Notes: generated by a model from the letters alone, not told the origin. Positions 1 through 8,636 are shown, numbered from the stretch's first letter. The stretch is 33,152 nucleotides of DNA from Asaia bogorensis (GCA_945886995.1 CAMCZJ010000002.1:1-33152), one strand, 5' to 3'. Translations and numbers: made by a program.

Positions 1-440
1 GGGCGAGCGCGGATTTCGGCATCATAGGCCGCGCGGATGCGTTCTTCCGTCACGAGCCCAGCCAATGCGCGGGAAAGATAGGCCTGCTGCAATTCCTGTT
101 CTTCGGCGCGGCGGATGCGCGCGCGCACAGCCTCATCCTTATCAAGCCCCGCCCGGCGGGCGGCGGCGGCCACGGCACGCCCGGCGATCATTTGATCGAG
201 CAGCAGGGGATAGAGCATCTGCGCCGGCGCGCCGCGCAATTCTTCGGGCAATTCCTGGGCGGCATTGGCAAGGTCTGAGAAGCGAATCTCCTCTCCATCC
301 ACCTTGGCCACAATGGGGTCAGCCGGCGGGGCGGCTGGGGCGGGCTGGGCCAGGCCGGGCTCCGCAAGGGTAACCCCCAGCAATAGCGCTAGGGTGGCGC
401 GAAGGGGGGCGGAGGCGGCCGGGCCGCGCAAATGGCGCAT
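1..440 (-). CDS. Parvulin/PpiC-type peptidyl-prolyl isomerase, N-terminal part (runs off left edge)
   Basis: Manual reverse-strand translation from ATG at 440: MRHLRGPAASAPLRATLALLLGVTLAEPGLAQPAPAAPPADPIVAKVDGEEIRFSDLANAAQELPEELRGAPAQMLYPLLLDQMIAGRAVAAAARRAGLDKDEAVRARIRRAEEQELQQAYLSRALAGLVTEERIRAAYDAEIRA. Signal peptide plus SurA/PpiC N-domain-like sequence; open to the window edge and absent from the ORF track. Confidence 0.8.
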   Translation of the reverse strand, partial: MRHLRGPAASAPLRATLALLLGVTLAEPGLAQPAPAAPPADPIVAKVDGEEIRFSDLANAAQELPEELRGAPAQMLYPLLLDQMIAGRAVAAAARRAGLDKDEAVRARIRRAEEQELQQAYLSRALAGLVTEERIRAAYDAEIRAR

Positions 441-617
441 AGGGGATGATCCCAATCTGGTGATTGGGCCGGAACATGGCCGATGCGCCCCTTCCCCACA
501 AGGCGCAAGCGTTGACCCGCCCCCCCGGGGCGCCTATTTCTGCGGCCAATCCGAAACATACTTTAGGCGCCGCGGCGCCGCGACCGGGCGCCCGCCCGCC
601 GGAGATTGACGCGCCAG

Positions 618-3347
618 ATGTTTGCCCGCCTTGCAGCCGCTATTTTCGGCACCTCCAACGACCGCGCCTTGAAGCGCTATCAATCCCGTGTTCCCGCGAT
701 CAATGCGCTGGAACCCCGCCTGCAGGCGCTGTCGGATGAGGCGCTGGCGGGGCAGACCGCGCTGTTCCGCGAAAGGCTGTCCAAGGGCGAAGCCCTGGAC
801 GCGCTGCTGCCGGAAGCCTTCGCGACCGTGCGGGAAGCCGCGCGCCGCGTGCTGGGCCTGCGCCATTTCGATGTGCAGATGATTGGCGGCATGGTGCTGC
901 ATGAAGGCAAGATCGCCGAAATGAAGACCGGCGAAGGCAAGACGCTGGTCGCGACCCTGCCGGTTTACCTGAATGCGCTGCCCGCCAAGGGCGTGCATGT
1001 GGTGACAGTGAATGACTATTTGGCGCAGCGCGATGCCGAATGGATGGGGCGCATCTATCGCTTCCTGGGGCTTTCCGTTGGCGTGATTATGCATGGGCTG
1101 ACGGATGACCAGCGCCAAGCCGCTTATGCCTGCGATGTGACCTATGGCACCAATAATGAATACGGTTTCGATTATCTGCGCGACAATATGAAGTATCGGC
1201 TGGAAGATATGGTCCAGCGCGATTTCGCCTATGCCATTGTGGATGAGGTGGATAGCATCCTGGTGGATGAGGCGCGCACGCCGCTCATCATCAGCGGGCC
1301 GACTGATGACACTTCCGACCTTTACCGCCGCACCGATGAGGTGATGAAGGAGCTGGTGAAGGATAAGGAGACCTTTGAGAAGGACGAAAAGCAGCGCACC
1401 GTGAGCCTGACCGAATTGGGCGGCGAAAGGGTGGAAGAATTGCTGCGCCAATTCGGCCTGCTGACCGAAGGCAATATGTATGACACGGAAAACGTGTCGC
1501 TCGTGCATCATGTGAACCAAGCCTTGCGGGCGCATGCGCTTTTCACGCGCGATGTTGAATACATTGTTCGGCAGGACAAGATTGTGATTATTGATGAATT
1601 CACCGGTCGCATGATGGAAGGCCGGCGCTATTCCGATGGCCTGCATCAGGCGCTGGAAGCCAAGGAACACGTGACAGTCCAGCCGGAGAATCAAACGCTG
1701 GCTTCCATCACCTTCCAGAATTACTTCCGGCTTTACCCGAAGCTTGCCGGCATGACCGGTACGGCGGCGACGGAAGCGGATGAATTTGCTGAAATCTACA
1801 AGCTGGAAGTGGTGGAAATCCCGACCAATGTGCCCGTTGCGCGCCTGGATCAGGATGATGAGGTGTATCGTAACGCCGAAGAAAAATATGAGGCGGTGGC
1901 GAAGCTGATCGAAGAAGCGCGCGGGCGCGGCCAGCCTTGCCTGGTGGGCACCACAAGCATCGAAAAATCGGAACTGATTTCGGCGTTGCTGAAGAAGAAA
2001 AACGTCCCGCACCAAGTGCTGAATGCGCGCTACCATGAACAGGAAGCGGAAATTGTGGCGCAAGCCGGGCGCGCCGGCGCGGTGACAATTGCCACCAATA
2101 TGGCGGGCCGCGGCACGGATATTCAATTGGGTGGTAATCTGGAAATGCTGGCGCGCCAGGAAGCCAATGCTTCCGAAGGGCCGGAATTTGAAACCGCTTT
2201 GGCGCGCCACAAGACCGAAGTTGACGCAGCGCGGCCCATCGTGCGCGAAGCGGGCGGGCTTTTCGTGATTGGCACGGAACGCCATGAAAGCCGGCGTATT
2301 GATAATCAGCTGCGCGGTCGTTCAGGCCGCCAGGGGGACCCCGGTGCTTCGCGCTTCTTCCTTTCCCTGGAAGATGATCTGATGCGTATCTTCGGGTCTG
2401 ACCGGATGGGTGGGATGTTGCAAAAGCTTGGCCTGAAAGAAGGGGAGGCGATTGTCCACCCCTGGATCAACAAGGCCCTGGAACGCGCACAGAAAAAGGT
2501 GGAGGCGCGGAACTTCGACATTCGCAAAAATCTGCTGAAATATGACGACGTGATGAATGACCAGCGCCGGGAAGTTTATGCCCAGCGTCGCGCCTTTATG
2601 GTGGCGAATGAAGTGGCTGAAACCATCACGGAAATGCGTGAGGAAACCATTGCGGATATCGTCGCGCGCGCCATTCCGGAAAACGCCTATCCCGAACAAT
2701 GGGATCTGGAAAAGCTTGACCGCGATGTACAGGAAATTCTGAACCTTGATCTGCCGGTGGCGGATTGGGCGCGGGAAGAAGGCATTGATGATGATGCGGT
2801 GCGCGAACGCCTGATGCAGGCTGCCGCGCAGGCTTATGCGTCTCGTGCGGCCAATGTGGGGCCGGAGATTATGCGACAGATCGAAAAATCCCTGCTGCTG
2901 CAGATTTTCGATCAGTCCTGGAAGGAACATTTGCTGTCCCTTGATCATTTGCGCCAGGGCATCGGGCTGCGCGCCTATGGCCAGCGTGACCCGCTGAATG
3001 AATACAAAAGCGAAGCCTTCCGGCTGTTCAATTCCATGCTGGAAAATCTGCGTGAGCGTGTGACCAGCCTGCTGCTGCGCATTGAAATCCGCCCGGATGC
3101 GCCACCGCCCGCGCCGGAAGGCATTGGCGTGTTTGACATGCGCCACCCGGACCCGACTTTGGCGGGGGCGGAGATGATGGAAGTGGATGGCCCGCCCATC
3201 ACCGCGCCGATCGGCACGGCGGCGCCGCGTTCCTTACCCGCAGCGGTGGACCCGAATGACCCAAGCACTTGGGCGGGCACGCCGCGCAATGCGCCCTGCC
3301 CCTGCGGTAGTGGCAAGAAGTTCAAGGCCTGTCACGGGCGGGTTTAG
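618..3347 (+). CDS. secA: Preprotein translocase subunit SecA
   Basis: Walker A region [15 protein letters not shown]-like [21 protein letters not shown]-terminal SEC-C zinc motif [14 protein letters not shown]. Track starts at TTG 606; ATG 618 has a better spaced GGAGA. Confidence 0.98.
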   Translation: MFARLAAAIFGTSNDRALKRYQSRVPAINALEPRLQALSDEALAGQTALFRERLSKGEALDALLPEAFATVREAARRVLGLRHFDVQMIGGMVLHEGKIAEMKTGEGKTLVATLPVYLNALPAKGVHVVTVNDYLAQRDAEWMGRIYRFLGLSVGVIMHGLTDDQRQAAYACDVTYGTNNEYGFDYLRDNMKYRLEDMVQRDFAYAIVDEVDSILVDEARTPLIISGPTDDTSDLYRRTDEVMKELVKDKETFEKDEKQRTVSLTELGGERVEELLRQFGLLTEGNMYDTENVSLVHHVNQALRAHALFTRDVEYIVRQDKIVIIDEFTGRMMEGRRYSDGLHQALEAKEHVTVQPENQTLASITFQNYFRLYPKLAGMTGTAATEADEFAEIYKLEVVEIPTNVPVARLDQDDEVYRNAEEKYEAVAKLIEEARGRGQPCLVGTTSIEKSELISALLKKKNVPHQVLNARYHEQEAEIVAQAGRAGAVTIATNMAGRGTDIQLGGNLEMLARQEANASEGPEFETALARHKTEVDAARPIVREAGGLFVIGTERHESRRIDNQLRGRSGRQGDPGASRFFLSLEDDLMRIFGSDRMGGMLQKLGLKEGEAIVHPWINKALERAQKKVEARNFDIRKNLLKYDDVMNDQRREVYAQRRAFMVANEVAETITEMREETIADIVARAIPENAYPEQWDLEKLDRDVQEILNLDLPVADWAREEGIDDDAVRERLMQAAAQAYASRAANVGPEIMRQIEKSLLLQIFDQSWKEHLLSLDHLRQGIGLRAYGQRDPLNEYKSEAFRLFNSMLENLRERVTSLLLRIEIRPDAPPPAPEGIGVFDMRHPDPTLAGAEMMEVDGPPITAPIGTAAPRSLPAAVDPNDPSTWAGTPRNAPCPCGSGKKFKACHGRV

Positions 3348-3388
3348 TGTATGTTCAAGCCAAATGGGCGCGCGGCTAAAAATCTGCG

Positions 3389-3418
3389 TTGACAGACCTT
3401 CCGGCGAACCACTAGCGT
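3389..3418 (+). promoter_or_regulatory. Candidate sigma70-type promoter
   Basis: TTGACA (3389-3394), 18-nt spacer, TAGCGT (3413-3418). The predicted start falls about on the ATG at 3426. The -10 match is weak (3/6). Confidence 0.4.
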
Positions 3419-3425
3419 CTGTTGC

Positions 3426-3521
3426 ATGGATGAAACTTGCCGCCGCATCGCAAACCGATGCCGTCGCTGCTTCTCAGCGGCGGCTTCTCTGGCTGCGTGC
3501 AGACAAGCCCCTCCCCGGTGA
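3426..3521 (+). CDS. Candidate Arg/Cys-rich leader peptide (31 aa)
   Basis: Manual translation: MDETCRRIANRCRRCFSAAASLAACRQAPPR*. Seven Arg codons (CGC CGC, CGA, CGT CGC, AGA, CGG) and four Cys codons. Sits between a promoter-like element and an intrinsic terminator. Confidence 0.4.
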   Translation: MDETCRRIANRCRRCFSAAASLAACRQAPPR

Positions 3522-3578
3522 GGTCCCGAGCGGTCCACGCCTGAGGCGGCATCAGCCCGCATCTTTGAACCCCCGCAG

Positions 3579-3599
3579 CCCCCAGCTTCGGGGGTTTTT
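3579..3599 (+). terminator. Intrinsic terminator / possible attenuator
   Basis: CCCCC-AGCTTC-GGGGG followed by TTTTT. AACCCCC (3568-3574) can alternatively pair with GGGGGTT (3590-3596). Confidence 0.75.
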
Positions 3600-3625
3600 C
3601 TTTGCCCAGATCACAGGAAAACATC

Positions 3626-4174
3626 GTGCTCAACAGCAACGCCGCCCAAGCCGAGTCTTCGCAAACACCTAAAGACGCCGGACACAAAACGCTACGGCGC
3701 GCCACCACCGCTGATGCGGTGACCGTCCGCGAACTGACCCGCGCAGCCTACGCGAAGTGGGTGCCCATCCTCGGGCGGGAGCCGCGACCGATGACCGCCG
3801 ACTACGATGCGGCACTGCGCGAACACCTTATTGACCTGCTGCGCGCGGACGGCGATGCCGTGGCGCTGATCGAAATGGCGCCCACGGCTGACCACCTGCT
3901 AATCGTCAATGTTGCGGTGGTACCCGCCGAGCAGGGCCGGGGCCACGGTCGTGCCCTGATGGCGCATGCGGAGGAAGTCGCCCGATCGCTCAAGCTGAGC
4001 GAGGTGCGGCTCTACACGAACGCGCTCTTTGCCGAGAATATTCGACTCTATGGCCGACTCGGCTACCGGGTGGACCGCGAGGAACAGCACCCGCAGTTCG
4101 GCGTCGCCGTGCATATGAGCAAGCGCCTCGACGCCATAGCCGACGCGCACTCCAACAGCAGGACATCACCATGA
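3626..4174 (+). CDS. GNAT family N-acetyltransferase
   Basis: RRATTADAVTVRELTRAAY...VAVVPAEQGRGHGRALMAHAEEVARS...NIRLYGRLGYR; acetyl-CoA loop Q-G-R-G-H-G-R-A. GTG start at 3626 preceded by AGGAAAA; track uses TTG 3602. Confidence 0.8.
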   Translation: MLNSNAAQAESSQTPKDAGHKTLRRATTADAVTVRELTRAAYAKWVPILGREPRPMTADYDAALREHLIDLLRADGDAVALIEMAPTADHLLIVNVAVVPAEQGRGHGRALMAHAEEVARSLKLSEVRLYTNALFAENIRLYGRLGYRVDREEQHPQFGVAVHMSKRLDAIADAHSNSRTSP

Positions 4175-5148
4175 GCATTCGCATTGGCATTGTCGGGATC
4201 AGCGGTTTTGGCGGTGGTGAGGCGATGCGCCTGGTAGCAAACCACCCGGATTTCGAATTGATCTACGCCGCAGGTGAAGGCAGCGCCGGCAGCCGGTTGG
4301 GGGATCGCTTCCCCGGTGTGCCAGCAAAGCTAGCCGAAATGGTGATCGAGAAATGGGATCCGGGGATGCTACCGAAGCTCGATCTGCTATTCGCCTCGCT
4401 GCCCACGGGCAGTTCGGCTGAAGCGCTGGCGCGTATCCCCAAGGGCGTGAAGATCGTGGATATCGGCGGCGACCATCGCTATGTCAAAGATTGGACTTAC
4501 GGCCTGGCCGATGTCTGGCCAGCGCAGATCGCGGGTCAGAATCGCATTGCCAATCCCGGCTGCTTCCCTGCGGCGACGCTTACCGCGCTGGCGCCACTGC
4601 TGGCCAATAAGCTGATCGAGCCCGGCAACATCGTGATTGACGCCAAGACCGGTATCTCAGGCGCTGGTCGGGGCGGCGGCGACAGCAGATTCGGCTATGC
4701 CGAGACCAACGAGAACCTGGTGCCCTACGGTCTGCTGAAGCACACCCACATGCCTGAAATGGCCAGAACGATTGAAAAGCTAAGCGGCAGCAGCGCGGCC
4801 GGGCTGGTGTTTACGCCACATCTGGTGCCGATGACCCGCGGCATACTCGCGACCATTTACTGCCGAGGCCGCGCTACCACGGACCAGTGCTTGGACGCGG
4901 CGCGGCGCTTCTATGCAGGGCGGGCCTTTGTGCGTGTGACCGACAAGCCACCGCAGACCAAATGGGCTACCGGGTCGAACCTTGCTTTCGTCAGCTACGC
5001 GGCGGACCCAGACCGCAACTTGGTGATCGCAATGGGGGTGGTGGACAATCTTGGGAAAGGAGCAGCCGGCCAAGCGGTGCAGAATGCGAATCTGATCTGT
5101 GGCCTGCCAGAAACTGCGGGGCTGGATGGCGTGCCTGTTTGGCCATGA
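4171..5148 (+). CDS. argC: N-acetyl-gamma-glutamyl-phosphate reductase-like protein
   Basis: IRIGIVGISGFGGGEAMRLVANHP, catalytic NPGCFPAATLTALAPLL, KTGISGAGRGG. ATGA overlap with the GNAT gene. Confidence 0.85.
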   Translation: MSIRIGIVGISGFGGGEAMRLVANHPDFELIYAAGEGSAGSRLGDRFPGVPAKLAEMVIEKWDPGMLPKLDLLFASLPTGSSAEALARIPKGVKIVDIGGDHRYVKDWTYGLADVWPAQIAGQNRIANPGCFPAATLTALAPLLANKLIEPGNIVIDAKTGISGAGRGGGDSRFGYAETNENLVPYGLLKHTHMPEMARTIEKLSGSSAAGLVFTPHLVPMTRGILATIYCRGRATTDQCLDAARRFYAGRAFVRVTDKPPQTKWATGSNLAFVSYAADPDRNLVIAMGVVDNLGKGAAGQAVQNANLICGLPETAGLDGVPVWP

Positions 5149-5318
5149 GATGCGCCAGCTTCCATATCTTCACCAGGAAGACAATCGAACTGACTAATCC
5201 GGCAGATCGAAGAATGCGCGAACGCAAGAACCGCCCGATTGGGGGGGCATCCGGCGGCGCAGACGCCGGAAAGGCGAAGCAGCCATCGCGGCCCCGGCTT
5301 CGCGCCCAAGATGCTTGC

Positions 5319-5379
5319 GCCCCCATGCAATGTGGGGGCACTTGGCTAAGCGACAAACATCGTCGCTTACTGACTTAGC
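5319..5379. repeat. Consecutive inverted repeats downstream of argC
   Basis: GCCCCCA(5319-5325)/TGGGGGC(5333-5339); TAAGCGAC(5347-5354)/GTCGCTTA(5362-5369), overlapping the alternative pair GCTAAG(5345-5350)/CTTAGC(5374-5379). Confidence 0.6.
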
Positions 5380-5414
5380 GCATGCCTACTGCAGAATAAG
5401 ATAGCAGACAGGCG

Positions 5415-5762
5415 CTAGCCCGCATCGCCCGAAAGGCCAGCAATCATCTGGTCGTTCATTTCGATCAGGAAGGCAAGATCCGGTTCGCTTTTTTCCATTT
5501 CGCGCTGGATGGAACGGCTCAGGCTCAGGATCGAAGCGCGCAAGGCTTGCGGCAATAGATTGGCCGGGTGAACAATGGCCGCTTCCACCGCCAACCACAG
5601 ACGGCGATTATCAGCCACTGCCCGGGCGCGTTCAATGGCATCGCCATTCAAGGCTGACTTCAGGCCGTAATTCACACGACGAAACACATCCGCTTCCTGG
5701 TCACGCTGGCTGCGGGCTTGCTGGGTGGCGCCATAGCGGCGCGTGGCGAGCATCTGGTTCAT
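5415..5762 (-). CDS. flaF: Flagellar biosynthesis regulator FlaF
   Basis: MNQMLATRRYGATQQARSQRDQEADVFRRVNYGLKSAL...LWLAVEAAIVHPANLLPQALRASILSLSRSI; adjacent to flbT. ATG at 5762 preferred over the longer track ORF. Confidence 0.85.
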   Translation of the reverse strand: MNQMLATRRYGATQQARSQRDQEADVFRRVNYGLKSALNGDAIERARAVADNRRLWLAVEAAIVHPANLLPQALRASILSLSRSIQREMEKSEPDLAFLIEMNDQMIAGLSGDAG

Positions 5763-5772
5763 GGCGTTGCCT

Positions 5773-6198
5773 CTATTCCGTTGCGGTGGCGAATTGTGCG
5801 ATGGGGTCAAGGCCCAGCACCACTTCTTCATGCCGCATGACGCGGCGTGCGAATTTCAGTGCCTGATAGCACTGATCTTCCTGGGCCAGCGTAAGCGCGC
5901 GGTCCAGATATTCGCGGGCGATGCCAGAAGTGGTGGCATCCTTGAATTCGACGATGAACCGCTTGGCAAGTTCCAGCCCTGCCATACGTTCTTCGTGATC
6001 GCCGATATAAGCGGTCTGCAAGGCGAAGTAGATGCGCCGGGCCGGGGTATTGGCCATATCGGGCGTCATCAATTGCTTGCCGAACAGGAATCGCGCCTTC
6101 GCGGTCAATTCGATTCGCGCGCGATTGCGAAACCGAATGGGTGCGCCATTGACGATCATCATGTCGCCTTGGCGGAGTTCTAGAACAAGCGTTGACAT
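5773..6198 (-). CDS. flbT: Flagellar biosynthesis repressor FlbT
   Basis: MSTLVLELRQGDMMIVNGAPIRFRNRARIELTAKARFLFGKQLM...ARRIYFALQTAYIGD; FlbT family signature. Confidence 0.9.
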   Translation of the reverse strand: MSTLVLELRQGDMMIVNGAPIRFRNRARIELTAKARFLFGKQLMTPDMANTPARRIYFALQTAYIGDHEERMAGLELAKRFIVEFKDATTSGIAREYLDRALTLAQEDQCYQALKFARRVMRHEEVVLGLDPIAQFATATE

Positions 6199-6223
6199 TT
6201 TTTGTCTCCGTTACGAAAGGGGT

Positions 6224-6251
6224 GGTGGTCCCGGCACCTGCCGGGACCACC
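6224..6251 (-). terminator. Strong hairpin between fla1 and flbT
   Basis: GGTGGTCCCGGC/GCCGGGACCACC, perfect 12-bp stem with a 4-nt loop. No strong U tract on the minus strand, so it may be a processing or stability hairpin instead of a terminator. Confidence 0.6.
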
Positions 6252-6260
6252 TTTTCAACC

Positions 6261-7169
6261 TCAGCGGAAGAGGCTGAGCAGTGACTGTGGCGTCTGGTTC
6301 GCCATGGATAGTGTCTGAAGGCTAAGCTGCTGGCGGGTTTCCAGCCCCTTCATCCGGGCACTTTCCTTCGCCAGATCGGCATCCACCAGCGCGCCAAGGC
6401 CGTCAGCGAGGGCGTCAAGGCGCTTGGAATTGTAATTGATCTGGTTATCCACGATCGCCGCCGAGGAACCAAACCGCCCCAGGGCAGAATTGATCCGCGC
6501 TTCGACCGAAGCGAAGTTAGCGCCGGTGCCAGAAGTGGCGATGCCGCCCTGGATCAAGGCCTGCGCATCAGCGGCGGAGGTTGGAACAGAGATAGCGGCG
6601 GTGCCCGTTATCCCTGCGCCACCAACGATAAGGGCAGCACCATCAGTCGCATTAATCGTATATTCATTGCCCGCTTCGTTGCGAAGACCCGTGATATTGC
6701 CACCGTTAATTGAACCACCCGCACCAATGTTGAGGGTGCCCTGGGTGACCAGCAGGCTGCGGCCATTATACGTGGCATCGGCCACGAAGGACCTAATCTG
6801 ACCAACCAGATCCCGGTACTGGCCTTCATACTGGGTACGCGAGTCTGCGGTGATGGCGCCATCCGCAAGGCGGGTGGCGGTGGTGCGCAGCTGCTGCATG
6901 GTATTGGAAACCTGCGTCAGTGCGGTCAGCGTGGTGGCAAGAATACCACGCGTGCCACCCAGCTGTTCATTCACCGCGGTCACACCGGCCATGTCAGAAC
7001 GGACGGTTTGCGCCACAGAGAACGCGCCCGAGTCATCCTGGGAATCGGAGACACGAAAGCCAGTTGAAACGCGCTTTTGAACGGCGTTCAGCTCCGCGTT
7101 GTTCTGATTCAGGGATTGCAGGGCGAAAACGGCCTGGCGGTTGGTGTTGATTGAATTGAAAATAGACAT
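6261..7169 (-). CDS. Flagellin (fla1)
   Basis: MSIFNSINTNRQAVFALQSLNQNNAELNAVQKRVSTGFRVSDSQDDSGAFSVAQTVRSD... and C-term ALVDADLAKESARMKGLETRQQLSLQTLSMANQTPQSLLSLFR. Confidence 0.95.
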   Translation of the reverse strand: MSIFNSINTNRQAVFALQSLNQNNAELNAVQKRVSTGFRVSDSQDDSGAFSVAQTVRSDMAGVTAVNEQLGGTRGILATTLTALTQVSNTMQQLRTTATRLADGAITADSRTQYEGQYRDLVGQIRSFVADATYNGRSLLVTQGTLNIGAGGSINGGNITGLRNEAGNEYTINATDGAALIVGGAGITGTAAISVPTSAADAQALIQGGIATSGTGANFASVEARINSALGRFGSSAAIVDNQINYNSKRLDALADGLGALVDADLAKESARMKGLETRQQLSLQTLSMANQTPQSLLSLFR

Positions 7170-7269
7170 TGGGGTCTTCCCCTTTCTTTTGGCGCTCGCT
7201 CTACCCAGAGTAGCGATAGCCAGTGTGCCTTCCGATTTTTTCGGTGCGTCCAGATCATGCGCAGGAGAT

Positions 7270-7287
7270 GGTTAACAAAAGCTAAAC
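7270..7287 (-). promoter_or_regulatory. Conserved upstream element of fla1 (CtrA-box-like)
   Basis: GGTTAACAAAAGCTAAAC (written on + strand); contains TTAA-N7-TAAAC; nearest base is 101 nt from the fla1 ATG, the same as at fla2. Confidence 0.5.
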
Positions 7288-7526
7288 ACAAAACCAAAAA
7301 ACTAAGGGTCGCTCAATTTTTTTTAATCGAAGCTTACCGCACCCCTTAAGGCGCAACCCTTAGGCTATTGCTTTGGTTAAGTCTTTTGACCGGCAGCCAA
7401 GGCTCAGGCGGCTGATAACCGCCCCGCTGAGACCGCTTTCACGGACCAAGCACCTGCCACCGCCACCCCTGAACCGGCCCCCTAAAGCCCCGGTATTGCC
7501 ACCGTTGCGGGTAAGGCGCCGGACTC

Positions 7527-7550
7527 GCGCCCAGCAATATCGCTGGGCGC
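7527..7550 (-). terminator. Hairpin downstream of fla2
   Basis: GCGCCCAGC-AATATC-GCTGGGCGC, perfect 9-bp stem. No U tract, so terminator function is uncertain. Confidence 0.45.
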
Positions 7551-7579
7551 AGGTCATTCAATCGGGAAAGGCCGGGTGG

Positions 7580-8419
7580 TTACCCCTGGAACAGACGCGT
7601 CAGCACCTGCGGGCCCTGATTGGCCAAGCTCAGGGTCTGCACGCCAAGCTGCTGGCGCGCCTTCAGCGCTTCCAATACGGCGCTTTCCTTGGCCAGATCG
7701 GCATCCACCAGGGCGCCAAGACCGCCTTCCAAGGCATCCGTCTTCTTGGAGTTATACAGCATTTGATTCTCCACGAATTTCATGGAGCTGCCAAACTTGT
7801 TCAGGGCCTCTGAGATTTCGTCGTTAACAAGGTCGAAGGTGCCGCCATTGTTGATCCAGGTCGCCGCAATAGCCGCGCTGGTCGGACCAGTGGCCGGGAG
7901 CGTGAGGAGGGTTGCGCCATCCACCGCCTCAATGGTGAAGGTGCCGCCAACTTCATTGCGGATCGCAACAATATTGCCACCACCAGCAGCGACGCCGGTC
8001 GCAAGTAGGGTGCGGCCATTGTACTTGGCGTCGTCCACGAATTCAGAAACCTGCTGCGACAAAAGGCGATACTGTTCCAGATAGGTGTCGCGCTGGCCCT
8101 GGGTGATCGCGCCATCGGCCAAGCGCGTCAGGGTCGTGCGTACCTGCTTCAAGGTGTCAGACACCATGGAAAGGGCCGCAAAGGTCGTGTCCAGCAAGCC
8201 CTTGACGCCGCCAATCTGTTCATTCGCAGCAGTAACACCGGCAACATCGGACCGAACGGATTGCGCCACGGCATAGGCGCCACCATCATCGCGGGCATCA
8301 GCCACACGAAAGCCGGTGGAAACGCGCTTCTGCGTTGCCGCCATCTGCATATTGGTGTTGTTAAGATTTTGCAGCGCGATCAGCGACTGCATGTTCGTAT
8401 TGATCGAATTCATCGTCAT
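7580..8419 (-). CDS. Flagellin (fla2)
   Basis: MTMNSINTNMQSLIALQNLNNTNMQMAATQKRVSTGFRVADARDDGGAYAVAQSVRSDVAGVTAANEQIGG...; C-term ARQQLGVQTLSLANQGPQVLTRLFQG. ATG at 8419 chosen over the longer track ORF. Confidence 0.95.
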   Translation of the reverse strand: MTMNSINTNMQSLIALQNLNNTNMQMAATQKRVSTGFRVADARDDGGAYAVAQSVRSDVAGVTAANEQIGGVKGLLDTTFAALSMVSDTLKQVRTTLTRLADGAITQGQRDTYLEQYRLLSQQVSEFVDDAKYNGRTLLATGVAAGGGNIVAIRNEVGGTFTIEAVDGATLLTLPATGPTSAAIAATWINNGGTFDLVNDEISEALNKFGSSMKFVENQMLYNSKKTDALEGGLGALVDADLAKESAVLEALKARQQLGVQTLSLANQGPQVLTRLFQG

Positions 8420-8519
8420 CGGAGTTTTTCCGTTCCTACGACGCGGATTCCCGTAAGGGGCCCAACACGCCTTTGGTTGCACCGCATTTTGCGACGTGGA
8501 GACAGTTAAAACCCGAAAA

Positions 8520-8537
8520 GGTTAACAAATCCTAAAC
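8520..8537 (-). promoter_or_regulatory. Conserved upstream element of fla2 (CtrA-box-like)
   Basis: GGTTAACAAATCCTAAAC (written on + strand), 16/18 identical to the fla1 element and 101 nt from the fla2 ATG. Confidence 0.5.
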
Positions 8538-8636
8538 GCTTCAGATTTTTTTTCACTTTGGGGCAATTTTTCTTAAAAATATGTTTATCACCAGGGGGTT
8601 GGGGCGGCCATTCCCAAGGCAGCCCCGCCCTGCGCC

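Noticed and set aside
534-2285. 583-aa minus-strand ORF opposite secA
   Set aside because: Codon-bias shadow ORF: His/Ala/Arg-rich low-complexity translation lying antisense to an unmistakable SecA.
3187-3672. 161-aa ORF across the secA 3' end and the leader region
   Set aside because: Out of frame with SecA and crosses a terminator; no domain. A different frame gives the more interesting Arg/Cys leader.
4887-5378. ORFs inside and after argC (163, 121 and 111 aa)
   Set aside because: Overlap argC out of frame or cover the hairpin-rich non-coding tail; no coding signature.
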